Source: an uncultured Eubacteriales bacterium
GTDB lineage: Bacteria > Bacillota > Clostridia > Oscillospirales > Oscillospiraceae
Reading direction: 5' to 3'
Assembly (NCBI GenBank): GCA_934597725.1
Contig: CAKTSK010000024.1
Span: 1-27,662 of the forward strand
DNA: 27,662 bases
How positions within the stretch are numbered: position 1 is the first letter of the stretch; the number at the start of each line of letters is the position of its first letter. The notes beneath the pieces were generated by a model that searched no databases, was not told the DNA's origin, and was given only the letters and a program-made list of their open reading frames with translations. Shown one piece after another: positions 7,322 through 15,519 of the stretch. The position numbers were made by a program, and so were the translations under genes.

Positions 7322-9031
7322 TCAGTTCCCGATCTTGCCAGCCAGTTCCTCCAGCAGCTGTTCGCACTTTTGGGCGACGTCCCGGAGCGCCCCCTCCTGG
7401 AAGGGAGAGCGCAGCCCGGCCTCTTCCAGCAGGTCGGTAAAGACCTTTTCTCCCCCCTGGGAGAGGAAGCGAACATAGCGCCGGAACGCGTCGTCATAGG
7501 ACTCCCGGGAGGCCAGCAGGAACTGAAGGGCTGCCGTCTGGGCCAGACAGTAGTCGATATAATAGAACGGCGTTTCGTAAATGTGCATCTGATACTGCCA
7601 CCGGGTCCCCTCTTCCAGGTAGGGAATCCCGTCGAAGGTGAGGTGGGGGCGGAAGTCTGCCTCTAACTGCCGCCAGGCCGCCTTGCGCTCCTCCGGTGTC
7701 CAGTCGGGATGCTCATAGACCTGCCGCTGGAAGTCGTCCACGATGGTGCCGTAAGGCAGGAAAGACAGGGCATCCAGCAGGTGCATGAACTGGTAGCGGA
7801 CGGCATCCTCGCCAAAGAAGCCCTCCATATAGGGCCAGGCAAAGAACTCCATGCTCATGGAGTGGGTCTCGGCGGTCTCCATGCCGCCCACGCCCAGCTC
7901 CACCACGAAGCGATTTTCTGCCGTCTTGTAGTCGGCAAAGGCGTGGCCGGCCTCGTGGGTCACCACGTCCACATCCCCGGAGGTGCCGTTGAAATTGGCC
8001 AGGATGAAGGGCTGATGATAGGCCGGGAAGCTGGTGCAGTACCCGCCGCCCCACTTGTTCTTCCGGGACTCCACGTCGAAGGCCTCGGTCTCCAGCATGA
8101 AGTCGATGAACTGCCCTGTCTCCTCGCTCATGCTGTGGTACATGGCTTTGGCCGCGGCGAAAATCGCCTCTTTTCCGCCCTTGGGGGCGGGATCGCCTTG
8201 GGGGAAGATCAGGTCATAGTCATAGAGCATGAGGGTATCGACCCCTAAGCGCCGGCCGATCTCTGTCCGCAGTCTGGCCACCAGCGGCACAATGTCCCGG
8301 CGGATGTTCTCGCGGAACTGCTTGACCTCTTCCGGGCCATAGCACAGGCGGCCCATGCGGTAGTACCCCAGCTCCACAAAATTCTGATAGCCCATCTTTT
8401 TGGCCATCCGGTCCCTCACCTTGACCAGCTGGTCAAAAATGCCGTCCAGCTGCTGGCTGTGGGCCTGGAGGGTGCGGCCCAGCACCTCATAGGCCTCCTT
8501 CCGGGTGGCCCGGTCGGGAGACTTGGCGTGCTTCATCAGCATGGGCCGGGGCAGCTTCTCCCCCCGGAAGGGGAACTCCATGCCGGCCATGAGCTGGGAA
8601 TACTGGCTGACCAGCCGGTTCTCCTCCACCATATCCTCGATGATCTCGGGAGACATGGCTTTCAGCTCCACCGCAAAGGACCGGAAGACCAGGGGGATGA
8701 CTGCGCCAGAGTCTTCCAGCTCCTGGCGGAAGGGAGAGTTCAGCATGGCCCGGGTATATTCCAGCAGATCGTTCTGGGCCTGGGGGCCGACTTCGTCATA
8801 GTAATCCTTTTCCGCCAGATAGAATGCATCGGCTGTGTTGATGCTGTAACGCATATAGGACAGGGCCTGGGCCGTTTCCAGGCGGATGACCAGCTCATTG
8901 CAGCGGTCCCGGGCCGCCAGGACCTCCTGGGCGGAGGAAGCCTGTGTTACCTGGTCAATGATCTGACGCATCTGCTGGGAAAAGGTTTCAATGGGCAGAC
9001 GCTCATACTTGAGTTGTGATACTTTCTGCAT
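7322..9031 (-). CDS. M3-family oligoendopeptidase (PepF-like)
   Basis: This 569-residue zinc metallopeptidase has the HEAGH zinc motif (within VDVVTHEAGHAFADYKT, about residues 352-368) and the downstream third-ligand region GGMETAETHSMSMEFFAWPYM, both typical of M3B oligoendopeptidases. It should cleave short peptides of roughly 6-20 residues in the cytoplasm; no signal peptide is present. The length is normal for the family. The start is the ATG at 9029-9031 with AAAGGA five bases before it; an in-frame TTG at 9049 precedes that binding site and is unlikely. It is the last gene of the murC operon, 27 bases after the P1 peptidase. Confidence 0.92.
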   Translation of the reverse strand: MQKVSQLKYERLPIETFSQQMRQIIDQVTQASSAQEVLAARDRCNELVIRLETAQALSYMRYSINTADAFYLAEKDYYDEVGPQAQNDLLEYTRAMLNSPFRQELEDSGAVIPLVFRSFAVELKAMSPEIIEDMVEENRLVSQYSQLMAGMEFPFRGEKLPRPMLMKHAKSPDRATRKEAYEVLGRTLQAHSQQLDGIFDQLVKVRDRMAKKMGYQNFVELGYYRMGRLCYGPEEVKQFRENIRRDIVPLVARLRTEIGRRLGVDTLMLYDYDLIFPQGDPAPKGGKEAIFAAAKAMYHSMSEETGQFIDFMLETEAFDVESRKNKWGGGYCTSFPAYHQPFILANFNGTSGDVDVVTHEAGHAFADYKTAENRFVVELGVGGMETAETHSMSMEFFAWPYMEGFFGEDAVRYQFMHLLDALSFLPYGTIVDDFQRQVYEHPDWTPEERKAAWRQLEADFRPHLTFDGIPYLEEGTRWQYQMHIYETPFYYIDYCLAQTAALQFLLASRESYDDAFRRYVRFLSQGGEKVFTDLLEEAGLRSPFQEGALRDVAQKCEQLLEELAGKIGN

Positions 9032-9058
9032 CTCGTTCCTTTCTGGCAAAGATGCCGG

Positions 9059-10048
9059 TTAGGGTTCTTTTCTTGTGGGGAGGTCGCACAGCGCCACCCG
9101 GTCGTGAAGGGTTCGAGCCGCCTTGACGCCCCGCCGGATGGCTTCTTCCACCGCCCGGGCGGCCAGAATGCCCACGGCATCGGGATCGGCCGGAACCGTT
9201 CCGTGGCACATGGCGAACAGGCAGTCTCCGTCGAAGGTGGCGTTGGCCGGACGGACTGCCCGGGCGATGCCGTTCTGGGCAACGGCAGCCAGTTTGGTGG
9301 CCTGGGACTTGGTCATGGCGGCGTTGGTGACCACGCAGCCGATGACGGTGTTCTCTCCCACCAGCTTGCCGCTGAAGATGTCCCGCTGGCGCTGGCCGTG
9401 GGCCACCAGCCACGCCTCGGTGTCCAGGAAGCCAACCCCGTCGTCGGCGCGGGCCCCGGCCAGGATCTTCCCATCCTCCAGAACATCGCCCATGGCGTTG
9501 CAGGCCACAACGGCCCCCACCATCAGCTCTCCCTGGCGGAAGGCACAGGTGCCGATGCCCCCCTTCATGGTAAACGCAGGGCCACGGATCTTGCCGATGG
9601 TGCAGCCGGTCCCCGCCCCGTAATTGCCCTCCTGCATGGGGCCGCCGGTCAGCGCCGCCTCACAGGCCGCCCGGCCCATGGCATAGTCCGGGCGCACATC
9701 CATGGCCCCCATTTTCAAGTCAAAGAGGACCGCCGCACAGACATTGGGGACCACCGTGACCATCACGTCCCGGCCGATGCCGGCCTCTTCCAGCCGGGCC
9801 ATCACGCCGCCGGCGGCATCCAGCCCAAAGGCGCTGCCGCCGGTGAGGACCACCGCGTGGACCACTTCCCGGTTGCACACCGGGTTCAGGGCGTCGGTAT
9901 CCCGGGTCCCCGGGGAGCCGCCCCGCACATCAACGCCGGTCACCGCGCCCTCGGGACAGAGGATCACGGTGCAGCCGGTCCCGGCAGTCAGGTCCTCCAC
10001 CTGCCCGAAGGAAAACCCGGGCAGCTCATGTAATTGTATTTGTTCCAT
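9059..10048 (-). CDS. P1 family peptidase (DmpA-like, S58)
   Basis: This 329-residue protein is of the L-aminopeptidase D-amidase/D-esterase family of self-processing N-terminal-nucleophile hydrolases. Visible family features are LTGGSAFGLDAAGGV (about 69-82), GAGTGCTIGK (about 145-153), the KGGIGT loop (162-167), and NTVIGCVVTNAAMTKSQATKLA (from 233). By comparison with the DmpA cleavage site, T234 should be the nucleophile exposed by autocleavage after N233; this family alignment is from memory. Members release N-terminal residues from peptides, some including D- or beta-amino acids. The start has AAAGGA 9 bases upstream. It lies 39 bases after murC, so a role in handling cell-wall peptides is conceivable but only inferred from the neighbourhood. 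Confidence 0.9.
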   Translation of the reverse strand: MEQIQLHELPGFSFGQVEDLTAGTGCTVILCPEGAVTGVDVRGGSPGTRDTDALNPVCNREVVHAVVLTGGSAFGLDAAGGVMARLEEAGIGRDVMVTVVPNVCAAVLFDLKMGAMDVRPDYAMGRAACEAALTGGPMQEGNYGAGTGCTIGKIRGPAFTMKGGIGTCAFRQGELMVGAVVACNAMGDVLEDGKILAGARADDGVGFLDTEAWLVAHGQRQRDIFSGKLVGENTVIGCVVTNAAMTKSQATKLAAVAQNGIARAVRPANATFDGDCLFAMCHGTVPADPDAVGILAARAVEEAIRRGVKAARTLHDRVALCDLPTRKEP

Positions 10049-10087
10049 GTTGCATCGTCCTTTTCAGTTCCCCGGCTGTGCCGCCGA

Positions 10088-11476
10088 TCATTGGTCCTCA
10101 GCTTCCTGGTCCCGGCGGACCAGCGCTTCTCCCACCGTATAAATGTCTCCGGCGCCGACGGTGAGGATCAGATCTCCCGGGCGGGCCAGATCATAGAGCC
10201 AGTCGGTCAGCTGGGTGAAATCTTTTGCGGCCCGGGCGCCGGGCACGGCATCCGCCAGATCCTGAGAGGAGATCCCCACCTCGTTCTTTTCCCGGGCGGC
10301 AAAGATCTCCGCCAGGAAGGTCACGTCAGCCTGTTTCAGCACCTCGGCAAAGTCAGAGAACAGCGCTTTGGTCCGGGTGTAGGTATGGGGCTGGAAGGCG
10401 CAGATCACCCGCTCATAGCCCAGGCTGGCTGCCGTGTCCAGCAGCGCCTTCAGCTCGCCGGGGTGGTGGGCGTAGTCGTCATAGACCACAGCGCCCTTTA
10501 CCTTGCCTTTGTACTCAAAGCGCCGGCCGGCTCCCCGGAAATCCCCCAAACCACGGGCGATCGCCTCGCCGGGCAAGCCCAGGATCAGGCCGGCTGCCGC
10601 AGCAGCAATGGCGTTTTTGACGTTGTGTTCTCCCGGGACCTGGAGGGACACATGGACCGCAGGCTTCCCGTTCCAGATCACGTCAAAGGTGGGGAACCCG
10701 TGGTCCCAGGTGAGGTTCGCGCAGTGGAAGTCCCCCTCCTGCAGGCCGAAGGTCAGCACGCCGTCCTTCCCCCGCAGGGCGGCCATGGTGTTCGGGTCCT
10801 CGCCGTTGGCCAGCACGGTCCCGCCGGGCGGCACCAGGTCGGCAAAGGCCCGGAAGGAGTGTTCCACATCCTCCAGGTCTTTGAAAAAGTCCAGATGATC
10901 GGCCTCAATGTTCAGGATCACCGCTACCGTCGGGTAGAACGACAGGAAGGAGTTGCAGTATTCGCAGGACTCCAGGATGATGGTCTTTCCCTTCCCCACC
11001 CGGTGGCCGGTCCCCAGAATGGGCAGCGTGCCGCCGATCATCACCGTGGGGTCCACCCGCGCGGCCATGGCGATGTGGGTACACATGGAGGTGGTGGTGG
11101 TCTTTCCGTGGGTACCGGAGATGCACAGGGCGTTTTCATACCGACGCATGATAGAGCCCCAGGCCTGGGCCCGCTCAAAGACGGGGATGCCCTGGGCGTG
11201 GGCGGCGGCGATCTCCGGGTTGCTGTCGTGAACAGCGGCAGTGCGGATGACCAGGTCCTTGCCTGCCACGCTCTCCGGCAGGTGGCCGATGGTCACGGGG
11301 ATGCCCAGCGCGCGCAGACGATCTACGGCAGGGCTCTCCTTTACGTCAGAGCCGGTGATGATCAGGCCCTCTCCCTGAAGGACCTCTGCCAAAGGGGACA
11401 TGGACACACCGCCAATGCCCACCAGATGGGCCCGCTTGCCGGGCACGATATAGTCATGGATTCGATCGATTGCCAT
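10088..11476 (-). CDS. murC: UDP-N-acetylmuramate--L-alanine ligase
   Basis: This 462-residue Mur ligase adds the first amino acid, L-Ala, to UDP-MurNAc in peptidoglycan synthesis. The N-terminal domain opens with VGIGGVSMSPLAE (about 19-31), which binds UDP-MurNAc. The ATP site is GTHGKTTT (121-128), followed by the SCEY and ILNIEADHLDFF segments of the central domain and VYDDYAHHPGELKA at the start of the C-terminal domain. The frame remains open to 11605, but that extension covers the promoter region; the ATG at 11474-11476 gives the normal family length, although its ribosome binding site (AAAAGGTG, 10 bases away) is modest. It is the first gene of the operon with two peptidases. Confidence 0.96.
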   Translation of the reverse strand: MAIDRIHDYIVPGKRAHLVGIGGVSMSPLAEVLQGEGLIITGSDVKESPAVDRLRALGIPVTIGHLPESVAGKDLVIRTAAVHDSNPEIAAAHAQGIPVFERAQAWGSIMRRYENALCISGTHGKTTTTSMCTHIAMAARVDPTVMIGGTLPILGTGHRVGKGKTIILESCEYCNSFLSFYPTVAVILNIEADHLDFFKDLEDVEHSFRAFADLVPPGGTVLANGEDPNTMAALRGKDGVLTFGLQEGDFHCANLTWDHGFPTFDVIWNGKPAVHVSLQVPGEHNVKNAIAAAAAGLILGLPGEAIARGLGDFRGAGRRFEYKGKVKGAVVYDDYAHHPGELKALLDTAASLGYERVICAFQPHTYTRTKALFSDFAEVLKQADVTFLAEIFAAREKNEVGISSQDLADAVPGARAAKDFTQLTDWLYDLARPGDLILTVGAGDIYTVGEALVRRDQEAEDQ

Positions 11477-11480
11477 TGGG

Positions 11481-11509
11481 TTTACACACCTTTTCCCTTC
11501 TGCTATAAT
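11481..11509 (+). promoter_or_regulatory. Promoter of the PPTase-glycosylase operon
   Basis: TTTACA (11481-11486) and a perfect TATAAT (11504-11509) are 17 bases apart on the plus strand. The predicted start near 11516 gives a leader of about 150 bases to the PPTase. It lies only 4 bases from the murC start codon, inside the murC leader, and faces the murC promoter. Confidence 0.75.
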
Positions 11510-11526
11510 TATCTCTATAGGAAGCG

Positions 11527-11556
11527 CTGGACCGGGGAGCTCCCCCGTCGGTCCAG
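11527..11556. repeat. Palindromic hairpin shared by two opposing leaders
   Basis: The arms CTGGACC (11527-11533) and GGTCCAG (11550-11556) enclose the self-complementary GGGGAGCTCCCC, with a small bulge on one side. It lies between two facing promoters, so it would be transcribed in both leaders. No T-run follows on either strand, so it is not a standard terminator. Confidence 0.65.
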
Positions 11557-11575
11557 AAGAATAGATCAGCTTGTT

Positions 11576-11605
11576 ATTATAATCCAATCCCCCTGAGATT
11601 GGCAA
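11576..11605 (-). promoter_or_regulatory. Promoter of the murC operon
   Basis: On the minus strand TTGCCA (11600-11605) and a perfect TATAAT (11576-11581) are 18 bases apart. Transcription would start near 11569 and give a leader of about 90 bases containing the palindrome at 11527-11556. Confidence 0.72.
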
Positions 11606-11669
11606 GTCTTTCCGACGGCTTTTCCGGCTTTTGCGGGGAAAGATCCCGTCGAACGGGAGGTGCTTTCCC

Positions 11670-12179
11670 CTGAAACTCTACGGCGCGGTGAATCTGTCGG
11701 CCCAGCAGCTGCTGGAACGCATTCTGGGGCGGGACGGCCTGCCGGCTCTGGCGCGGACGCCGCTGGGCAAGCCCTACTTCCCTGCCCGGCCGGCGCTGCA
11801 TATCAACTGGAGCCACAGCGGATCGCTGGTCCTGTGCGCGCTCTCCGGCCGGCCGGTGGGGGTAGACCTGGAGCTGCTGCGGCCCCGTGGCGCCTCCCTT
11901 CCCCGGTATGCCCTGACGCCGGAGGAATATGCTTGCTTTCAGCGATTGGGCGGCGATTGGCCGGCCTTTTATACCCTGTGGACCCGCAAAGAGGCCTGGT
12001 GCAAATACACCGGAGAAGGGCTGCGCCGCCAATGGGGGCAGACGCCCCCGGAAGAGGGGCTGTATTTTCGCGCTTACGGAGGAGAAACCTGGCGTGCCTG
12101 CGTCTGCGGCGAGGAGCCGCCGCCGGAAAGCATCATCTGGTGGGAGGAAGCCTCCCACACCAACGAGGAGACACCATGA
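11670..12179 (+). CDS. Sfp-type 4'-phosphopantetheinyl transferase, short form
   Basis: This protein of about 169 residues transfers 4'-phosphopantetheine from CoA to a carrier protein. Visible motifs are LGKPYF (32-37), INWSHSG (45-51), VGVDLE (63-68, with Mg-binding D66 and E68) and WTRKEAWCKYTGEGL (104-118, with the conserved KEA). No ATG or GTG starts this frame; an in-frame TTG at 11631 has no binding site. GGGAGG lies 9 bases before CTG at 11670, and the sequence from there, (L/M)KLYG, resembles the MKIYG start of Bacillus Sfp. I therefore place the start at CTG. Compared with Sfp (about 224 residues), roughly 35 N-terminal residues before GKPYF are missing. The stop overlaps the glycosylase start as ATGA. 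The carrier protein it serves is not in the window. Confidence 0.78.
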   Translation: MKLYGAVNLSAQQLLERILGRDGLPALARTPLGKPYFPARPALHINWSHSGSLVLCALSGRPVGVDLELLRPRGASLPRYALTPEEYACFQRLGGDWPAFYTLWTRKEAWCKYTGEGLRRQWGQTPPEEGLYFRAYGGETWRACVCGEEPPPESIIWWEEASHTNEETP

Positions 12180-12820
12180 AACTGACCAGAGCATTTTATG
12201 ACCGGGATACCCGTCAGGTGGCCCGGGACCTGCTGGGGACCTATCTGGTGCGTATCCAGGACGGCCATCCGCTGGTGGTTCGCATCGACGAGACCGAGGC
12301 GTACATTGGCCGGATGGACAAAGCCTGCCACGCCTATCATGGCCGGCGCACCGCCCGGACCGAGACCCTGTTCGCTCCGCCGGCCACGGCGTATCTCTAC
12401 CTCATCTATGGTATGTACCACTGTTTGAACTTTGTGACCGAGCCGGAGGGAGAACCCTGTGCAGTCCTGATCCGCGGCGGACAGCCCCGGGGAGCCATCG
12501 ACCGGTTGGTGTTCAACCGCTACGGCAAACAGCCGGCAGACCTGACCGCGTATCAGAGAAAACAGTTTCTCAACGGTCCCGGCAAGCTGTGCCAGGCGCT
12601 GGCCTTGACCCGCGCACAGAACGGCTGCTCTCTGCTGGGAGACACCCTCTTTGTCTGTGACAGGCTGGAGGACGTGGGCATCCCTACGCCGCCGGAGGAC
12701 CAACAGCCGTTCTCCATCGCGGCAGGACCGCGGATCGGCATTGACTACGCAGAAGAGGCCGCTCACTTTCCCTGGCGGTATCGGTTGGTGCCGACCACAC
12801 AGAAAAAACTTCCCGAATAA
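12176..12820 (+). CDS. 3-methyladenine DNA glycosylase (Mpg/AAG family)
   Basis: This 214-residue protein matches the alkyladenine-DNA glycosylase family in length and motifs: ARDLLGTYLVR near the N terminus, RIDETEAYIG (about 36-45, containing the catalytic Glu), CHAYHGRRTARTETLF, YLYLIYGMYHCLNFV (about 73-87, with the base-flipping Tyr region), AVLIRGGQP and GPGKLCQALALT. It excises alkylated or deaminated purines as the first step of base excision repair in the cytoplasm. GAGGAG lies five bases before the ATG at 12176. That start overlaps the stop of the phosphopantetheinyl transferase, so the two are translated together although their roles seem unrelated. The gene is complete. Confidence 0.95.
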   Translation: MKLTRAFYDRDTRQVARDLLGTYLVRIQDGHPLVVRIDETEAYIGRMDKACHAYHGRRTARTETLFAPPATAYLYLIYGMYHCLNFVTEPEGEPCAVLIRGGQPRGAIDRLVFNRYGKQPADLTAYQRKQFLNGPGKLCQALALTRAQNGCSLLGDTLFVCDRLEDVGIPTPPEDQQPFSIAAGPRIGIDYAEEAAHFPWRYRLVPTTQKKLPE

Positions 12821-12865
12821 AACCAGCGAGATCCTTTCTATTTGGAAAACGATCTCGCTGGTTTT
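12819..12865. terminator. Bidirectional terminator between the glycosylase gene and pcrA
   Basis: A perfect 15-bp stem (arms 12819-12833 and 12851-12865, core CCAGCGAGATC) closes a 17-base loop. The left arm begins in the glycosylase TAA stop. The A-rich and T-rich ends allow termination in both directions, serving the plus-strand glycosylase operon and the minus-strand pcrA. Confidence 0.9.
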
Positions 12866-12905
12866 TCTATTGCCAGAGCTTCTGCTTTCTTAGGGGTATC
12901 GGCTC

Positions 12906-15335
12906 TTACAGTTTTTGCATGAACTGCGACGCTGCCTTGAGCATCATCCGTTTGGTCCCCACCTGATCAAAGGCCACTTCCAGCAGGGCATCGCCGCCCA
13001 TGGGCTGGATGGACAGGACCATCCCCGTGCCGAAGGCTGCGTGGCGGACCATCTCCCCTTTTTTCAGCTGCAGCAGCGGCTGGGCCTTGGGCGCAGGCTT
13101 GCGGTAAGCCGCCGGAGCCGCCCGGGTCCCGCTGGGACGGGGTGCCCGGGACGCCTGAGAAACCGGCGCTTCCGAGGACCAGTCGTTCTCCCGGAGGGCA
13201 TCCCGCTGGGCGCGCCGGACCCGGCCGCCGGTCTGGAGACGCTCGGCGGGGATCTCCTGCACAAAACGAGAGGGCAGGTTGGCCGCCGTCCGTCCGAACA
13301 GCATCCGCTGGGCGGCGCAGGTCAGATAAAGCCGTTCCTTGGCGCGGGTCAGGGCCACATAGCACAGGCGGCGCTCCTCTTCCAGTTCTTCCTCCTCGCC
13401 GATGGCACGGTAGCCGGGAAACACCCCTTCCTCCATCCCCACGGTAAAGACCACGGGGAATTCCAGGCCCTTGGCTGCGTGCATGGTCATGAGGGTGACG
13501 CAGTTGTCCTCCTCTTCCACGCCGTCCAGGTCGGTGTACAGGGCCACTTCGTCCAGGAAGCCCCCCAGGGTGGGGTCCTCGGAGTGTTCCAGATAGGCCG
13601 TGATGGAGGACGACAGCTCGTGAACGTTTTCCAACCGGGTCTTGCTCTCGATGTCCTTCTTCTCCGTCAGCATGGCCGCATAGCCGCTCTCCTGAACCAG
13701 CGTCTCATAAAAGGCCGGCAGCTCGGCCTCCTCGGCCAGGCGCTGCATGGATTGGATCAGGTCCACAAACTTCTGGAACTTCGGCGCGGCCTTTTGCAGG
13801 GCAGGGATCTGCCAGGCATTGGTCAGGACGTCCCACAGGCTCCGTCCCTCCTGGGCGGCAATGCTCCGGGCGGCCTCCATGGTTTTGGCCCCGATGCCCC
13901 GGGGGGGATTGTTCACCACCCGCAGCAGGCGCAGGTCGTCCTGGGGATTGTGGATGACGCAGAGATAGGACAGCATGTCCTTGATCTCCGCCCGTTCAAA
14001 GAAGCGGAAGCCTCCCACCACACGATAGGGAATGCTGTTGCTTTTCAGCGCCATTTCGATCTGGTTGGACAGCGCGTTCATGCGGTACAGCACAGCGCAG
14101 TCCCGCCACTGCTTCCCCTCTCCGTAGGCCCGCAGCAGCTGGGTGGCCACATACATCCCCTCTTCCCGTTCGTTCCCGGCGGTGTAGAAGTTGACCTTCT
14201 CCCCTTCCCCGTGCTCGGTCCAGAGATTCTTCCCCTTCCGGCCGTGGTTGTTGCGGATGACGGCATTGGCGGCTTCCAGAATGTTGCCGGTGGAGCGGTA
14301 ATTCTGTTCCAGGCGGATCACCCGGGCGTTCTGATACTCGCTCTCAAAGGAGAGGATGTTTTCAATAGTCGCGCCCCGGAAGCGGTAAATGGACTGGTCA
14401 TCGTCGCCGACCACACAGATGTTTTTCCGCCCGCCGGCCAGCAGGGCGGCCAGCAGATATTGCAGGTGGTTGGTGTCCTGGTACTCGTCGATGAGAACGT
14501 AGCGAAATTTGTTCTGATAATAGGTCCGCACCTCCTCAAACTGCTGAAGCAGACGAACGGTGTGGAGGATGATATCGTCAAAGTCCAGCGCGCCAGCCGC
14601 CCACAGCTTTTTTTCATAGGCCCGGTAAATGGCGGCGATCTTCTGTAGGCGCAGATCCGGCTTGGCCCGGCAGCGTTCCTCATACGCCGGGGCCAGCAGC
14701 ATCTCGTCCTTGGCCCGGGAGATATACCCCAGCACCGTTCTGGGCTGGAAGGTTTTGTCGTCCAGATTCAGCTCTTTCAGGCACTCCTTGATGACCCGCA
14801 GGGAGTCGTCGGTATCATAAATGGTAAAGGAGGAGGGAAACCCCAGCCGCTCAATGTTCCGCCGGAGGATGCGGACGCAGGCGGAGTGAAAGGTCGCCGC
14901 CCAGACATCCTGCGCGGCCGGACCGATCTTGTCCTCCAGCCGCTGTTTCAGCTCTCCGGCTGCCTTGTTGGTGAAGGTGATGGCGATCACCTGCCAGGGC
15001 GCAGCAGGCTCCACCGCACACAGCAGGTTGGCCCGGCTGACCTCCTGCTCCGTGGGCGCCGGGTCGTTCTCATAGGCGGTCAGGAAGTCCAGGTCCTCCT
15101 GGGTGATGAACTCCGGCACATCCTCGCTGTCCGAGCCTCGTCCATACCGCAGCAGGTTGGCGATGCGGTGGATCAGCACCGTGGTCTTGCCGCTGCCTGC
15201 ACCGGCCAGCAGGAGCAGCGGCCCCTCCGTTGCCAGCACACCCTCCAGCTGGCGGGGATTCATGGCCGAAAAATTCCGGGCGATCACCCGGCGGCGCAGG
15301 GCGGCAAACTGGCGGTTTTTTTCTTCAGAGAGCAT
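12906..15335 (-). CDS. pcrA: ATP-dependent DNA helicase PcrA/UvrD
   Basis: This 809-residue superfamily-1A helicase unwinds DNA 3' to 5' in repair and replication. It has a Q motif (MNPRQLEGV), Walker A GAGSGKTT (about 45-52), motif Ia AITFTNKAAGELKQR, motif II DEYQDTN, motif III VGDDDQSIYRFRGA, motif IV RLEQNYRST, motif V VTLMTMHAAKGLEFPVVF and motif VI VALTRAKERLYL. The C terminus (KKGEMVRHAAFGTGMV...) is the Tudor-like domain of PcrA that contacts RNA polymerase. It is longer than the usual 720-740 residues because of an acidic insertion of about 45 residues between Walker A and motif Ia (about 62-106). The ATG at 15335 has GGGGG 7 bases upstream. It is a single gene with its own promoter and terminator. 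Confidence 0.96.
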   Translation of the reverse strand: MLSEEKNRQFAALRRRVIARNFSAMNPRQLEGVLATEGPLLLLAGAGSGKTTVLIHRIANLLRYGRGSDSEDVPEFITQEDLDFLTAYENDPAPTEQEVSRANLLCAVEPAAPWQVIAITFTNKAAGELKQRLEDKIGPAAQDVWAATFHSACVRILRRNIERLGFPSSFTIYDTDDSLRVIKECLKELNLDDKTFQPRTVLGYISRAKDEMLLAPAYEERCRAKPDLRLQKIAAIYRAYEKKLWAAGALDFDDIILHTVRLLQQFEEVRTYYQNKFRYVLIDEYQDTNHLQYLLAALLAGGRKNICVVGDDDQSIYRFRGATIENILSFESEYQNARVIRLEQNYRSTGNILEAANAVIRNNHGRKGKNLWTEHGEGEKVNFYTAGNEREEGMYVATQLLRAYGEGKQWRDCAVLYRMNALSNQIEMALKSNSIPYRVVGGFRFFERAEIKDMLSYLCVIHNPQDDLRLLRVVNNPPRGIGAKTMEAARSIAAQEGRSLWDVLTNAWQIPALQKAAPKFQKFVDLIQSMQRLAEEAELPAFYETLVQESGYAAMLTEKKDIESKTRLENVHELSSSITAYLEHSEDPTLGGFLDEVALYTDLDGVEEEDNCVTLMTMHAAKGLEFPVVFTVGMEEGVFPGYRAIGEEEELEEERRLCYVALTRAKERLYLTCAAQRMLFGRTAANLPSRFVQEIPAERLQTGGRVRRAQRDALRENDWSSEAPVSQASRAPRPSGTRAAPAAYRKPAPKAQPLLQLKKGEMVRHAAFGTGMVLSIQPMGGDALLEVAFDQVGTKRMMLKAASQFMQKL

Positions 15336-15374
15336 CTTGGTTCCCCCGATCTTTTCATCAATTCAATGGGCCTC

Positions 15375-15403
15375 ATTGTACCCCAATCCAGAAGAATTTA
15401 CAA
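15375..15403 (-). promoter_or_regulatory. Promoter of pcrA
   Basis: On the minus strand TTGTAA (15398-15403) and TACAAT (15375-15380) are separated by exactly 17 bases; the expected transcription start is about 32 bases upstream of the pcrA ATG. Confidence 0.82.
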
Positions 15404-15431
15404 CCGGAAAATCCGCCCCTTCCCTTTTCTT

Positions 15432-15484
15432 CGGCAAAATGCCGTTGCATTTGCAACCCGATCCTGCGAAAAATGTGGTATACT
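15432..15484 (+). promoter_or_regulatory. Extended -10 promoter with tandem palindromes before the ABC operon
   Basis: TATACT (15479-15484) is preceded directly by TGG, an extended -10 arrangement; no -35 box lies at normal spacing. Two adjacent palindromes, CGGCA-AAA-TGCCG (15432-15444) and TTGCA-TT-TGCAA (15445-15456), lie upstream of the -35 position and could bind a regulator. I see no riboswitch in this leader of about 30 bases. Confidence 0.55.
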
Positions 15485-15519
15485 GTTGGGTACCATTTTT
15501 GCAGACAGAGGAGCATACC

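Noticed and set aside
11527..11556. Leader palindrome of murC considered as a T-box or other riboswitch
   Set aside because: I find no T-box core sequence, no terminator/antiterminator pair and no other riboswitch core; only a simple hairpin is supported.
12915..14648. Long open frame antisense to pcrA
   Set aside because: Composition artefact of GC-rich coding DNA; pcrA carries all helicase motifs on the minus strand.
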